Shown here piece by piece: positions 33,116-40,927 of a stretch of 47,177 bases of DNA (positions are counted from its first letter, which is position 1; each line of letters begins with the position of its first letter). The position numbers were made by a program, and so were the translations under genes. The stretch comes from JAPLMW01 sp964619675. GTDB lineage: Bacteria; Planctomycetota; Phycisphaerae; Sedimentisphaerales; UBA12454. The DNA lies in assembly GCA_964619675.1 (NCBI GenBank), contig CAZUEO010000017.1:1-47177 (forward strand). Direction: 5' to 3'. Below the pieces are notes generated by a model, which was given only the letters and a program-made list of their open reading frames with translations, searched no databases and had not been told where the DNA came from.

Positions 33116-33742
33116 ATGGCGACTAAATGCAAAATCGATTATCTGATGTTCAAAATCAGGGGCCGGCTCGTAAAAGTTGACCCCGACATCTATTACAAAA
33201 TCAGAAGTACCCGGCACGAACCGCCTTACAGAAAGTACAATGGCGATATTGCTGAAATGCGGCTTTCCAGGGATGGTTATCCCCTTATAGTATGCGGAAA
33301 TGCGAAGCCGAGAAAATATATTGCGCTTTCCCGGTTCGTAATGAACGCCAAAAAAGGCCAGATTGTTGACCATATAGATGGAGACCGGCTCGATAACCGC
33401 AGGTGTAAATTGCGGATTGTAACGCCTCGTCAAAACGGCCTGAATAGAAAATTAAAGTCCTCGGCGGGTTTTGTCGGCGTTAACGTTTATCGCAAAAGAA
33501 AAAAATACTATTGTGTTGCGCGGTTCCAGTTGAGTAGCGGCAAAGCTCCTTCTTTTTCTCTGCCTGACAGTCCTGAAAATCGAATCATTGCGGCTTTTGC
33601 TCGCGATAAATTTGTCCTGCAGGCCGGGGAAGAAGATTACGCTCCGATGAATTTCCCGTGTTTCAAATATGAGCCCTTTAAAAGCTTTTTGCTGGAAGAG
33701 GATTTGAATAAGTACAGGAAAAAGAAAGTAAAGAAAACTTAG
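33116..33742 (+). CDS. Free-standing HNH endonuclease with AP2-like DNA-binding domain, copy 1
   Basis: The 208-residue protein has an N-terminal beta region (MFKIRGRLVKVDPDIYYKI), an HNH core (SRFVMNAKKGQIVDHIDGDRLDN followed by LRIVTPRQNGLNRK; His-Asp-Asn arrangement, residues about 68-108) and an AP2-like domain (GFVGVNVYRKRKKYYCVARF, about 115-145). Such proteins are homing-type endonucleases of phage and mobile introns, here free-standing. GGGAG precedes the ATG. A paralogue with the same layout lies at 44077-44727 on the other strand. The C-terminal block YAPMNFPCFKYEPFKSFLL is shared by both and may be family specific. No intron or interrupted gene is seen beside it. Confidence 0.8.
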   Translation: MATKCKIDYLMFKIRGRLVKVDPDIYYKIRSTRHEPPYRKYNGDIAEMRLSRDGYPLIVCGNAKPRKYIALSRFVMNAKKGQIVDHIDGDRLDNRRCKLRIVTPRQNGLNRKLKSSAGFVGVNVYRKRKKYYCVARFQLSSGKAPSFSLPDSPENRIIAAFARDKFVLQAGEEDYAPMNFPCFKYEPFKSFLLEEDLNKYRKKKVKKT

Positions 33743-33795
33743 CTCCCGCCGCTCGGGGCGGGGGCAGGTTGTTGCCAATGGCGGCCGCTAAATAA

Positions 33796-33823
33796 TTGAC
33801 AAACGGTGATAATCAGGTAAACT
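33796..33823 (+). promoter_or_regulatory. Candidate tmk promoter
   Basis: A consensus TTGACA (33796-33801) is followed after 16 bases by TAAACT (33818-33823), or after 18 by AACTAT. It is only 12 bases before the tmk ATG, so the leader would be very short. A GC-rich CTCCCGCC hairpin just upstream (33742-33763) may end the HNH transcript. Confidence 0.4.
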
Positions 33824-33835
33824 ATTGAAAATAAT

Positions 33836-34465
33836 ATGCTTAAGAATTTAAAAGGATGTTTTATAGTTCTCGATGGCCCCGATGGTTGCGGCAAAAGCAC
33901 GCAGACCGTTATGCTTGCCAAATACCTCAAAGGGCAGGGCATAAAAACTTCTGTTTTTCGCGACCCCGGCTCAACAACTGTTGGCGAAAAAATCAGAAAA
34001 ATCCTTCTCGACCCGAAAAATCACATCAGCGACAGGACGGAGCTGTTGCTTTATATGGCCAGCCGACCGCAGCTCTGGCGGGAGTGTATCGCACCGGCGC
34101 TGAAAAACAAAAATTGCGTGCTGCTCGACCGCTGGCTGTCAAGTACCTGCGCTTATCAGGGTTTTGCAGGCGGGCTGGGTATAAAGATGGTTTTAGATAT
34201 AGCCGAACATTCGCTTGAAAGAAGCTGGCCCGACCTTACGATTATTCTCGATATTGACCTTCGGACGGCAAAAAAGAGAATAAAACGCAATTTTGACAGG
34301 ATGGAAAAAAAGAGCGCTGCCTATCACAAAAAAGTCCGCGCAGGCTTTCTCAAGCTCGCCAGGCTGCGCAATGGCATTGTCGTGCTTGACGCATCGGCAG
34401 ACCGGCAAACGGTTCATAAAGAAATTATTAGAACAATAGAAAAATTTTTCAATCCTTATTCTTAA
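33836..34465 (+). CDS. tmk: Thymidylate kinase
   Basis: The 209-residue P-loop kinase has GPDGCGKST near residues 13-21, the DPGSTTVGEKIR loop, LLDRWLSSTCAYQGFAGGLG with the DR motif and IILDIDLRTAKKRIK. It phosphorylates dTMP to dTDP. The order tmk-holB-ricT-metG follows, an arrangement shared with Firmicutes, which supports the call. No strong ribosome site is visible upstream of the ATG. Confidence 0.93.
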   Translation: MLKNLKGCFIVLDGPDGCGKSTQTVMLAKYLKGQGIKTSVFRDPGSTTVGEKIRKILLDPKNHISDRTELLLYMASRPQLWRECIAPALKNKNCVLLDRWLSSTCAYQGFAGGLGIKMVLDIAEHSLERSWPDLTIILDIDLRTAKKRIKRNFDRMEKKSAAYHKKVRAGFLKLARLRNGIVVLDASADRQTVHKEIIRTIEKFFNPYS

Positions 34466-34475
34466 TTAATTTGTA

Positions 34476-34506
34476 TCTCTGTGTTCTCTGTGAACTCTGT
34501 GGCTAA
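34476..34506 (+). repeat. CTCTGTG-type dispersed repeat, copy 3
   Basis: Units TCTCTGTG, TTCTCTGTG, AACTCTGTGG, then CTAA. This copy fills the 43-base gap between tmk and holB and ends 2 bases before the holB ATG, so it occupies the ribosome-binding position. Confidence 0.85.
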
Positions 34507-34508
34507 AT

Positions 34509-35630
34509 ATGAATTTTTCTGATATTTACTGTCAGGACAGGGCTGTTGATACTTTACAGCGGGCTTTCGCCGCTAAAAGGATTCCTCACGCATATATCTT
34601 CGCAGGCGCCGAAGGCGTGGGAAAGTTCATAACAGCCTGCTGCTGGGCCAAACTTTTATTGTGCAGTTCGCCCGTAAAAAAAGATGGTTCTGCCGACAGT
34701 TGCGGAAGATGCCCGTCCTGCCGGGCTTTCCAGGCCGATTCGCATCCCGACTTCCATCATATTTACAAGGAGCTTATCAGGTTTGTCTCAGATGCGCAAG
34801 ATAGGAAAAGAACACCGATTGATTTGCCGATAGATGTTGTGCGTGAATTTGTCATTGAAAAAGCTCAGATAAAGCCTTCTCTTTCAGCGGCAAAGGTATT
34901 TGTCATAAACGAATCTGAAAAGCTCAGCACCGCCGGCCAGAACGCGCTTTTAAAAACTCTTGAAGAGCCGCCTCAGCAAAGTTTTATTATATTGTTATGC
35001 ACGAAACTTGACAGTCTTCTGCCGACAACGAGGTCTCGCTGTCAGATTGTTTGTTTCGGCCCTGTGGGCGAGGAGAAAATAATTTCTCATTTGGCCGCAG
35101 CCGGCACCGATAAAAACGAGGCAAAATTCCTGGCAAGATTATCAGCAGGCAGCATCGGCAGAGCCGGGCTTTTGGCTGACTTAGAGCCTCACTTTTATGA
35201 AATCAAAAAGCAGTTCCTCAAGCGCCTCTGCGCCTGCCGCCTGGCCGATTGTGTCGAGCTTGCACAGTGGATAAATTCAACTGCTGCACAATTGACCGAG
35301 TCCTGGCAGGCATTGAAGGCCGACACAAGCAAATCCGATATAGGCAGGCAGGTTAAAAAAATCTTTGTTCAGCTCCTCATATCTGCTCTTGACGACGCTA
35401 TGAAGCAGGGCATTACAAAATCGGCAGAACTGGTAAATTTCGACCAGCCCGAGCAGATAAAAATTCTTGCTGAAAAACACGACCCGCAAAGATGTGCAGA
35501 GCTGATTGAAGACTGTTTCCAGACCAGTCGTTTTATCGACGCTTCCGTCAATGAGAAACTCGTTTTTGAGCGTATGTTGCTAAATTTTGCAAATTCTGCT
35601 ATGATGGTGATATGGACGATACCGAAGTAA
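34509..35630 (+). CDS. holB: DNA polymerase III subunit delta prime
   Basis: The 373-residue clamp-loader protein has a P-loop-like AGAEGVGKF near residue 33 that lacks the usual Ser/Thr, as expected for a non-hydrolysing delta prime, a Cys4 zinc module (LLCSSP then CGRCPSC, residues about 52-76), INESEKLSTAGQNALLKTLEEPP and TTRSRCQIV (sensor and arginine-finger region with S-R-C). It acts in the clamp-loader complex at the fork. A stretch of the CTCTGTG repeat takes the place of a ribosome site. The start of ricT overlaps its end by 19 bases. Confidence 0.9.
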   Translation: MNFSDIYCQDRAVDTLQRAFAAKRIPHAYIFAGAEGVGKFITACCWAKLLLCSSPVKKDGSADSCGRCPSCRAFQADSHPDFHHIYKELIRFVSDAQDRKRTPIDLPIDVVREFVIEKAQIKPSLSAAKVFVINESEKLSTAGQNALLKTLEEPPQQSFIILLCTKLDSLLPTTRSRCQIVCFGPVGEEKIISHLAAAGTDKNEAKFLARLSAGSIGRAGLLADLEPHFYEIKKQFLKRLCACRLADCVELAQWINSTAAQLTESWQALKADTSKSDIGRQVKKIFVQLLISALDDAMKQGITKSAELVNFDQPEQIKILAEKHDPQRCAELIEDCFQTSRFIDASVNEKLVFERMLLNFANSAMMVIWTIPK

Positions 35631-36652
35631 AACAAAAGCCTAAGCACAATCCTGCGGAGAAGAAAATGCTTGTCCGCTACGGCAGGACCGGTCTTGTCGG
35701 CTGGTTTACGCATGAGGAAAGGACTATGCCGAAGGCTCGCGGCAGGGTGATGATAAAGACCGAAAGGGGTCTGGAAATCGGCGAGGTGGTCGGCAGGTTC
35801 TGCTACAGGTCGGGCGTCTTCAAAAAATCGGAGCAGGCCGTTATCGATTATTACGGCCAGCCTGCAGAAAACTGCCCGATAGCGGCTGGAGGGGAATTCG
35901 TACGCTACGCCACCGAGCAGGACCTTAATGAAGAACGACATATAAACACCGATGCTCAGCAGGAGCTTGGCAAATGCCGCCAGTTTATAAAGGAAATGAA
36001 TTTGCCGATGAAACTGGTAGACATTGAGCACGTCTTTGGCGGCGAAAGGATAATTTTCTATTTCACTGCCGACAGCAGAATTGATTTCAGAGAGCTTGTA
36101 AAAAAGCTGGCAAAAGAATTTCAGACGAGAATCGAAATGAGGCAGGTCGGCTCAAGGGATGCCGCCAAAATCGCCTCGGACATCGAGGTCTGCGGCCAGG
36201 AATGCTGTTGTGCAAGATTTTTGAAAATTCTCGAAACCGTTAATATGAAAATGGCAAAGCTCCAGAAAGCCACTCTCGACCCTTCAAAAATCTCCGGCTA
36301 TTGCGGCAGGCTAAAATGCTGCCTAAGATACGAAGACCATACATACAGGGAGCTTGTCAGGCGATTGCCGCGAAAACGAACACGCGTAAAAACCCAGCAA
36401 GGCGAAGGCATTGTTGTCGATACGCAGGTACTTACGCAGCTCGTTTCCGTAAAAGCCGACGATGGAAAGGTTTTTGCCGTGCCGGTGGAAGAAATAGAAA
36501 TTCTCGGACTTCCTCCGAAACAGCCCCAAATTAAAAAAACAGATACATCGTCTTATAAGCAGTTTGCCGATAAAAAAAACCTTGATGATTTTGACAGTGA
36601 TGAAGGCGGGCAGGATAGCCCTGCGGATTCCCAGGACCAGCAGGAGCCGTAA
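35612..36652 (+). CDS. ricT: PSP1-domain protein, RicT/YaaT family
   Basis: The 346-residue protein has the PSP1 block GRVMIKTERGLEIGEVVG near residue 48, IIFYFTADSRIDFRELVKKLA, RIEMRQVGSRDAAKIASDIEVCGQECCCARFL and ISGYCGRLKCCLRYE. The Cys clusters (CGQECCC, CGRLKCCLRY) bind the iron-sulfur clusters seen in the B. subtilis RicAFT complex, which controls RNA processing and phosphorelay. It sits between holB and metG. The C-terminal ~50 residues are acidic and disordered. The start codon overlaps holB. Confidence 0.9.
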   Translation: MDDTEVKQKPKHNPAEKKMLVRYGRTGLVGWFTHEERTMPKARGRVMIKTERGLEIGEVVGRFCYRSGVFKKSEQAVIDYYGQPAENCPIAAGGEFVRYATEQDLNEERHINTDAQQELGKCRQFIKEMNLPMKLVDIEHVFGGERIIFYFTADSRIDFRELVKKLAKEFQTRIEMRQVGSRDAAKIASDIEVCGQECCCARFLKILETVNMKMAKLQKATLDPSKISGYCGRLKCCLRYEDHTYRELVRRLPRKRTRVKTQQGEGIVVDTQVLTQLVSVKADDGKVFAVPVEEIEILGLPPKQPQIKKTDTSSYKQFADKKNLDDFDSDEGGQDSPADSQDQQEP

Positions 36653-38656
36653 ATGAGCCGCAAAATTGTTGTTACCTCAGCACTTCCTTATGCGAACGGC
36701 CCGATTCATATCGGCCATCTTGTAGAATATCTCCAGACCGATATATGGGTGCGGTTTCAAAAAGCAAACGGCAATCAATGCCTGTATTTTTGCGCCGACG
36801 ACACGCACGGCACCCCTGTAATGATTAGCGCCCGCTGTGAAGGCATAAAACCCGAGCAGCTTATAGAAAGGGTTCACGTCGAGCACATAAGAGACTTCAA
36901 AAATTTTCATATAGAATTTGATAATTACCATTCCACTCATTCACAGGAAAACAGGCAGTTGAGCGAGCTGATTTTCAAAAGGCTCGTTGAGAAGGGCTCC
37001 ATCGTAAAAAGCGAAGTCGAGCAGGCTTTTTGCGACAGTTGCAAAATGTTTTTGCCGGACAGATTCATCCGCGGCACCTGTCCGAAATGCAGGGCTGAAA
37101 ACCAATACGGCGATTCCTGCGATAGCTGCGGTGCAACGTATCAGCCGACTGATTTAATCAACCCCGCCTGCGCAGCCTGTGGCGGCAGGCCCGTGCGAAG
37201 AAAAAGTCTGCATTATTTCTTCAAACTCGCCGACTATCAAGGGCGGCTCAAAGAGCTCATCGCCTCAGGCTATACCGGCAAAAGCGTCTCCAACAAGCTC
37301 GACGAATGGTTTGCCGCAGGACTTAGGGACTGGGACATTTCACGCGACGGCCCTTACTTTGGTTTTAAAATCCCCGGCGAAGAGAACAAGTTCTTCTACG
37401 TCTGGCTTGATGCCCCCATCGGCTACATTGCAAGCTGCAAAAATTACTGCGATAGGAACGGCCTCGATTTTGAAAAGGTCTGGAACGGAGACTGGGAGCT
37501 TTATCACTTCATCGGCAAGGATATTATGTATTTTCACGCGTTGTTTTGGCCGGCAATGCTGATGGCAAGCGGCTTTAAGGTTGCAAATAAACTTTTTGTG
37601 CATGGATTTCTCACCGTCAACGGCGAGAAAATGAGCAAGTCAAAAGGCACTTTCATAAAAGCCGAGACTTATTTGAAATATCTCGACCCGGAATACCTCC
37701 GTTTATATTACGCAAGCAAACTCACCGATGGCGTGGACGATATCGACCTTAACCTCGATGACTTTGTCGCAAAGATAAACTCAGACCTCGTAGGAAACCT
37801 TGCTAACCTCGCAAGCCGCTCGGTAACAATGCTAACGGGAAAACTCGACTCAATGCTTGGGAAACTCGATAGCAACGGCAGAGAGCTTGTAAATCAGCTC
37901 ACTGCCGCCAGGCAATCAATAATAAACGACTATGAAAATCTCAATTACGCTTCCGTTATCAGGCAGATAACTTCGCTCGCCGATACGGCTAACCGCTTCA
38001 TCGAACAGAACCAGCCCTGGGCGACGATAAAAACCGATGCTGAAAAGACCAGAACAACACTTACAGCGGTTATAAACGCAGTAAAAATACTGTCGGTATA
38101 TCTGAAACCCGTATTACCCGTATTTGCCGAAAGAATTGAAAAAATTCTCAACGTAAAACCTTTGTCATTTGCTGATGTTGATAATGTATTGGAAAATCAC
38201 AGAATAAACGAATATGTAAGACTTGCCGAAAGAATTGAAAAAAAGAAGGTGGTCGCTATGATAGAAGAAAGCAAAACCGAGCAGCCCGAGCAGAAACCGC
38301 AGGCTGTAACGCTCGATGAACCTCTTGAAGCGGAATGTACTATTGATGATTTCAAAAAAGTTGACCTGCGCGTCGCAAAGGTTGTAAAAGCCGAAAAGGT
38401 TGCGGGCGCTGATAAACTTTTGCATCTTGAGCTTGATTTAGGCGGCACAGCAAAGAGCGTCTTTGCAGGCATCGCACAGGCGTACAATCCCGACCAGCTT
38501 GTCGGCAGGCTGGTTATATGTGTTGCTAACCTCCAGCCCCGCAAGATGAAGTTTGGCCTGTCAGAAGGAATGATTCTCGCAGCAGGTGCCGGCGGCAAAG
38601 ATATTTTTATTCTCGCCGTAGATGCCGGTGCAAAACCGGGCCAGAGAGTGCATTAA
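36653..38656 (+). CDS. metG: Methionyl-tRNA synthetase, two-knuckle zinc type with C-terminal tRNA-binding domain
   Basis: The 667-residue enzyme has the HIGH-type motif PYANGPIHIGHL near residue 11, a four-pair Cys region (CDSC, CPKC, CDSC, CAAC; about residues 127-177) for zinc, and KMSKS at residues 326-330. Residues about 565-667 form an EMAP-II-like tRNA-binding domain (FKKVDLRVAKVVKAEKVAGADKL). It charges tRNA-Met. The ATG follows the ricT TAA directly, so it is translated from the same transcript. All catalytic motifs are intact. Confidence 0.96.
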   Translation: MSRKIVVTSALPYANGPIHIGHLVEYLQTDIWVRFQKANGNQCLYFCADDTHGTPVMISARCEGIKPEQLIERVHVEHIRDFKNFHIEFDNYHSTHSQENRQLSELIFKRLVEKGSIVKSEVEQAFCDSCKMFLPDRFIRGTCPKCRAENQYGDSCDSCGATYQPTDLINPACAACGGRPVRRKSLHYFFKLADYQGRLKELIASGYTGKSVSNKLDEWFAAGLRDWDISRDGPYFGFKIPGEENKFFYVWLDAPIGYIASCKNYCDRNGLDFEKVWNGDWELYHFIGKDIMYFHALFWPAMLMASGFKVANKLFVHGFLTVNGEKMSKSKGTFIKAETYLKYLDPEYLRLYYASKLTDGVDDIDLNLDDFVAKINSDLVGNLANLASRSVTMLTGKLDSMLGKLDSNGRELVNQLTAARQSIINDYENLNYASVIRQITSLADTANRFIEQNQPWATIKTDAEKTRTTLTAVINAVKILSVYLKPVLPVFAERIEKILNVKPLSFADVDNVLENHRINEYVRLAERIEKKKVVAMIEESKTEQPEQKPQAVTLDEPLEAECTIDDFKKVDLRVAKVVKAEKVAGADKLLHLELDLGGTAKSVFAGIAQAYNPDQLVGRLVICVANLQPRKMKFGLSEGMILAAGAGGKDIFILAVDAGAKPGQRVH

Positions 38657-38663
38657 AAAACCT

Positions 38664-39065
38664 ATGAAGAAAAGTATTGAAGAAATTGCCAGGCTTGACG
38701 GCAGGTATTCGATAAGGGCGTTTGAATTTGTGCACGAAGGTCTTGGGCGGACTGTAAAGAAATGCTACGGCGACGGCACCGAGAGCGAAGGCCCGCATCA
38801 CGTAACCGGCAGAGAACTCTGCATCGGACTTGCAGAGCTTGCCGCCGACAAATGGGGTTATCTGGCGAGGGCAGTTTTAAATCAGCTTGGCGTAAAATCC
38901 ACGTATGATTTCGGCAATGTTGTTTATCTTCTCGTTGAGCACAAATGGATGTATGCCCGGCCCGAAGATTCAGTGGACGAATTCAAAAACGTCTATGACT
39001 TCGAGGAAGTCTTCGAAAAAAACTTCCGGTTCAGCTCTGGAAAACAAAATAACAAGCAAATCTAA
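38664..39065 (+). CDS. Minf_1886 family protein
   Basis: The 133-residue protein begins MKKSIEEIARLDGRYSIRAFEFVHEGLG and contains GPHHVTGRELCIGLAELAADKWG and VLNQLGVKSTYDFGNVVYLLVE. This matches, from memory, the small Minf_1886 family that is widespread in Planctomycetota and Verrucomicrobiota and has no known function. The ATG at 38664 lies 7 bases after the metG stop and begins the conserved part; a longer frame from 38622 would overlap metG. It is the end of the tmk-metG operon and overlaps the convergent gene by 4 bases. Confidence 0.75.
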   Translation: MKKSIEEIARLDGRYSIRAFEFVHEGLGRTVKKCYGDGTESEGPHHVTGRELCIGLAELAADKWGYLARAVLNQLGVKSTYDFGNVVYLLVEHKWMYARPEDSVDEFKNVYDFEEVFEKNFRFSSGKQNNKQI

Positions 39066-40927
39066 ATTTGGTTAATGTCTGTCTTTCCCGCTGCCGCAAG
39101 GGCCATTTTCACGTTGCCGAACGGCGCGCTTATCGCAAAACCGGCCGTTATATCTTTTATCTGCTCCATAAGCTCTGCCGCAATCTCAACGCCTGCCTTT
39201 TTGCTGTCTTTGGCGTCTTTAGTTTTACTCATTCTATCGAGAATTTTCTGCGGCACTACGACGCCCGGCACTTCATTTGCCATAAACTCCGCGTTTTTAA
39301 AGCTCGTAAAAGGCCAGATGCCCGCGATTACAGGTATTTTGCAGTTGCCTGTCGCATCGAGAAATTTATTCAGACTGTCGGCATCGAACACCGGCTGGGT
39401 TATGGCAAATTCGGCTCCTGCTGCGACCTTCGCTTTAAATCTTTCAATTTCTCTTTCCAAATCCGCAGCGACAGGATTAGCACCGACCCCGATGACAAGC
39501 GCAGTCGGCGGTAAAAAACCGTTGCCTGCGATATCAAGGCCGCAGTTTAAATCGCTGATGACCTTCGTCAGTGCAATCGAATCGAGGTCAAATACTCCCG
39601 TAGCATCGGGATATTCGCCAAGCTTTGGCGGGTCGCCCGTTATTACAAGTACGTTCCTCAGGCCTACCGTATGAATCCCGAGCAAGTCCGACTGCATTGC
39701 TATTATGTTCCTGTCCCGGCAGCAGAAATGCAGAATTGTCTCTAATCGGCAGCTTTGCTCGATTTTTATCGCAGTTATCATCGCGCTGAGTCTCGAGCTT
39801 GCTCGCGGCCCATCGGGAATATTTACCGCATCAACATCCGCTTCTTTGCAGATGCGCACCTTTTCCAAAAGCCGGCTGACATCTGCTCCCTTGGGCGGGG
39901 AAATCTCTATCGTTATGATTTTTTGGCCCGCAGCGAGTTTAGCGCCGAGCTTCGATTTGTCTTTAAGCTCTTTAGGTTTTTGTCTTACCGTCTGTTTGAT
40001 TGTTGGTTTTACTTCAATCACGGCAGGTCTTGCGGAAACCGCCTTTTCCAGCGGCCTTACTGCTTTTACAATCTGTCTTATATGCTCAGGCGTTGTCCCG
40101 CAGCAGCCGCCGATGATTTTTACTCCTTTTTCGTAAAACCGCTTGGCGTATTCCGCCATATATTCAGGTGTGCACATATAAAGCGTCCTGCCCTCGACGC
40201 TTCTCGGCAGCCCTGCGTTTGGCTGCAATGATATAGGTTTTGTTGTCGCTTTTTTTATTACTTCAATGCTCTCAAGCATCGCTACAGGCCCGAGCGAGCA
40301 GTTAAGCCCAACTGCGATAGCGCGGTCAATCTCGCCAAGGCTTTTCATTGCCGTATCGAGTCTGTCGCCGTACAGAGTTTCCTTGTATTCGTTTATCGTC
40401 ATCTGCGCTACAATTGGAAGCTCGCAGACCTCGCTTGCCGCCTTTATTGCCAAAAGAATTTCTTTTAGATTGCCGAACGTCTCGAAGAGTATAAAATCAG
40501 CCCCGGCTTCTGATAGGATTTTAACCTGACTTGCAAATGTGTTTATTATCTCTTTTTCGCTTACCCTGCTGCCCTGTGCGATATCAATTCCCAATGGCCC
40601 GACGGCTCCTGCGACAAGGGCATTACCTGCTGCACATTCTTTTGCGATTTTTACAGCGGCAGCGTTAATTTGCGATAGCCTGTCGGCCAGTCCGAACCTT
40701 GCGAGCTTAAATTCATTTGCACCGAATGTGTTGGTCTCTAAAAAATCAGCCCCTGCGGCGACGTATTGGGCGTGGATTTCTTTTACGAGGTCTGGATTTG
40801 TGAGGTTAAGCTCATCGAAGCAGGTATTTACGAACACGCCTTTGGAATAGAGCATCGTCCCCATCGCCCCATCGCCGATTACCACTCCCTTTGCCAACAA
40901 TTCTGTCAAATTTTTCTTTTCTGTCAT
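39062..40927 (-). CDS. Bifunctional homocysteine S-methyltransferase / methylenetetrahydrofolate reductase
   Basis: The 621-residue protein fuses two enzymes. Residues about 1-300 are a zinc-dependent homocysteine methyltransferase (GDGAMGTMLYSKG, ETNTFGAN, LNCSLGP and IGGCCGTTPEHI with the zinc Cys residues). Residues about 330-620 are a MetF-like reductase (TIEISPPKGADVSRLLEK, HFCCRDRN, VLVITGDPPK, ITQPVFDAD). It would reduce methylene-THF and methylate homocysteine, as in known BHMT-MTHFR fusions. It starts inside the end of the upstream gene with a 4-base overlap, so both are in one operon. The C-terminus overlaps the convergent Minf_1886 gene. Confidence 0.92.
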   Translation of the reverse strand: MTEKKNLTELLAKGVVIGDGAMGTMLYSKGVFVNTCFDELNLTNPDLVKEIHAQYVAAGADFLETNTFGANEFKLARFGLADRLSQINAAAVKIAKECAAGNALVAGAVGPLGIDIAQGSRVSEKEIINTFASQVKILSEAGADFILFETFGNLKEILLAIKAASEVCELPIVAQMTINEYKETLYGDRLDTAMKSLGEIDRAIAVGLNCSLGPVAMLESIEVIKKATTKPISLQPNAGLPRSVEGRTLYMCTPEYMAEYAKRFYEKGVKIIGGCCGTTPEHIRQIVKAVRPLEKAVSARPAVIEVKPTIKQTVRQKPKELKDKSKLGAKLAAGQKIITIEISPPKGADVSRLLEKVRICKEADVDAVNIPDGPRASSRLSAMITAIKIEQSCRLETILHFCCRDRNIIAMQSDLLGIHTVGLRNVLVITGDPPKLGEYPDATGVFDLDSIALTKVISDLNCGLDIAGNGFLPPTALVIGVGANPVAADLEREIERFKAKVAAGAEFAITQPVFDADSLNKFLDATGNCKIPVIAGIWPFTSFKNAEFMANEVPGVVVPQKILDRMSKTKDAKDSKKAGVEIAAELMEQIKDITAGFAISAPFGNVKMALAAAGKTDINQI

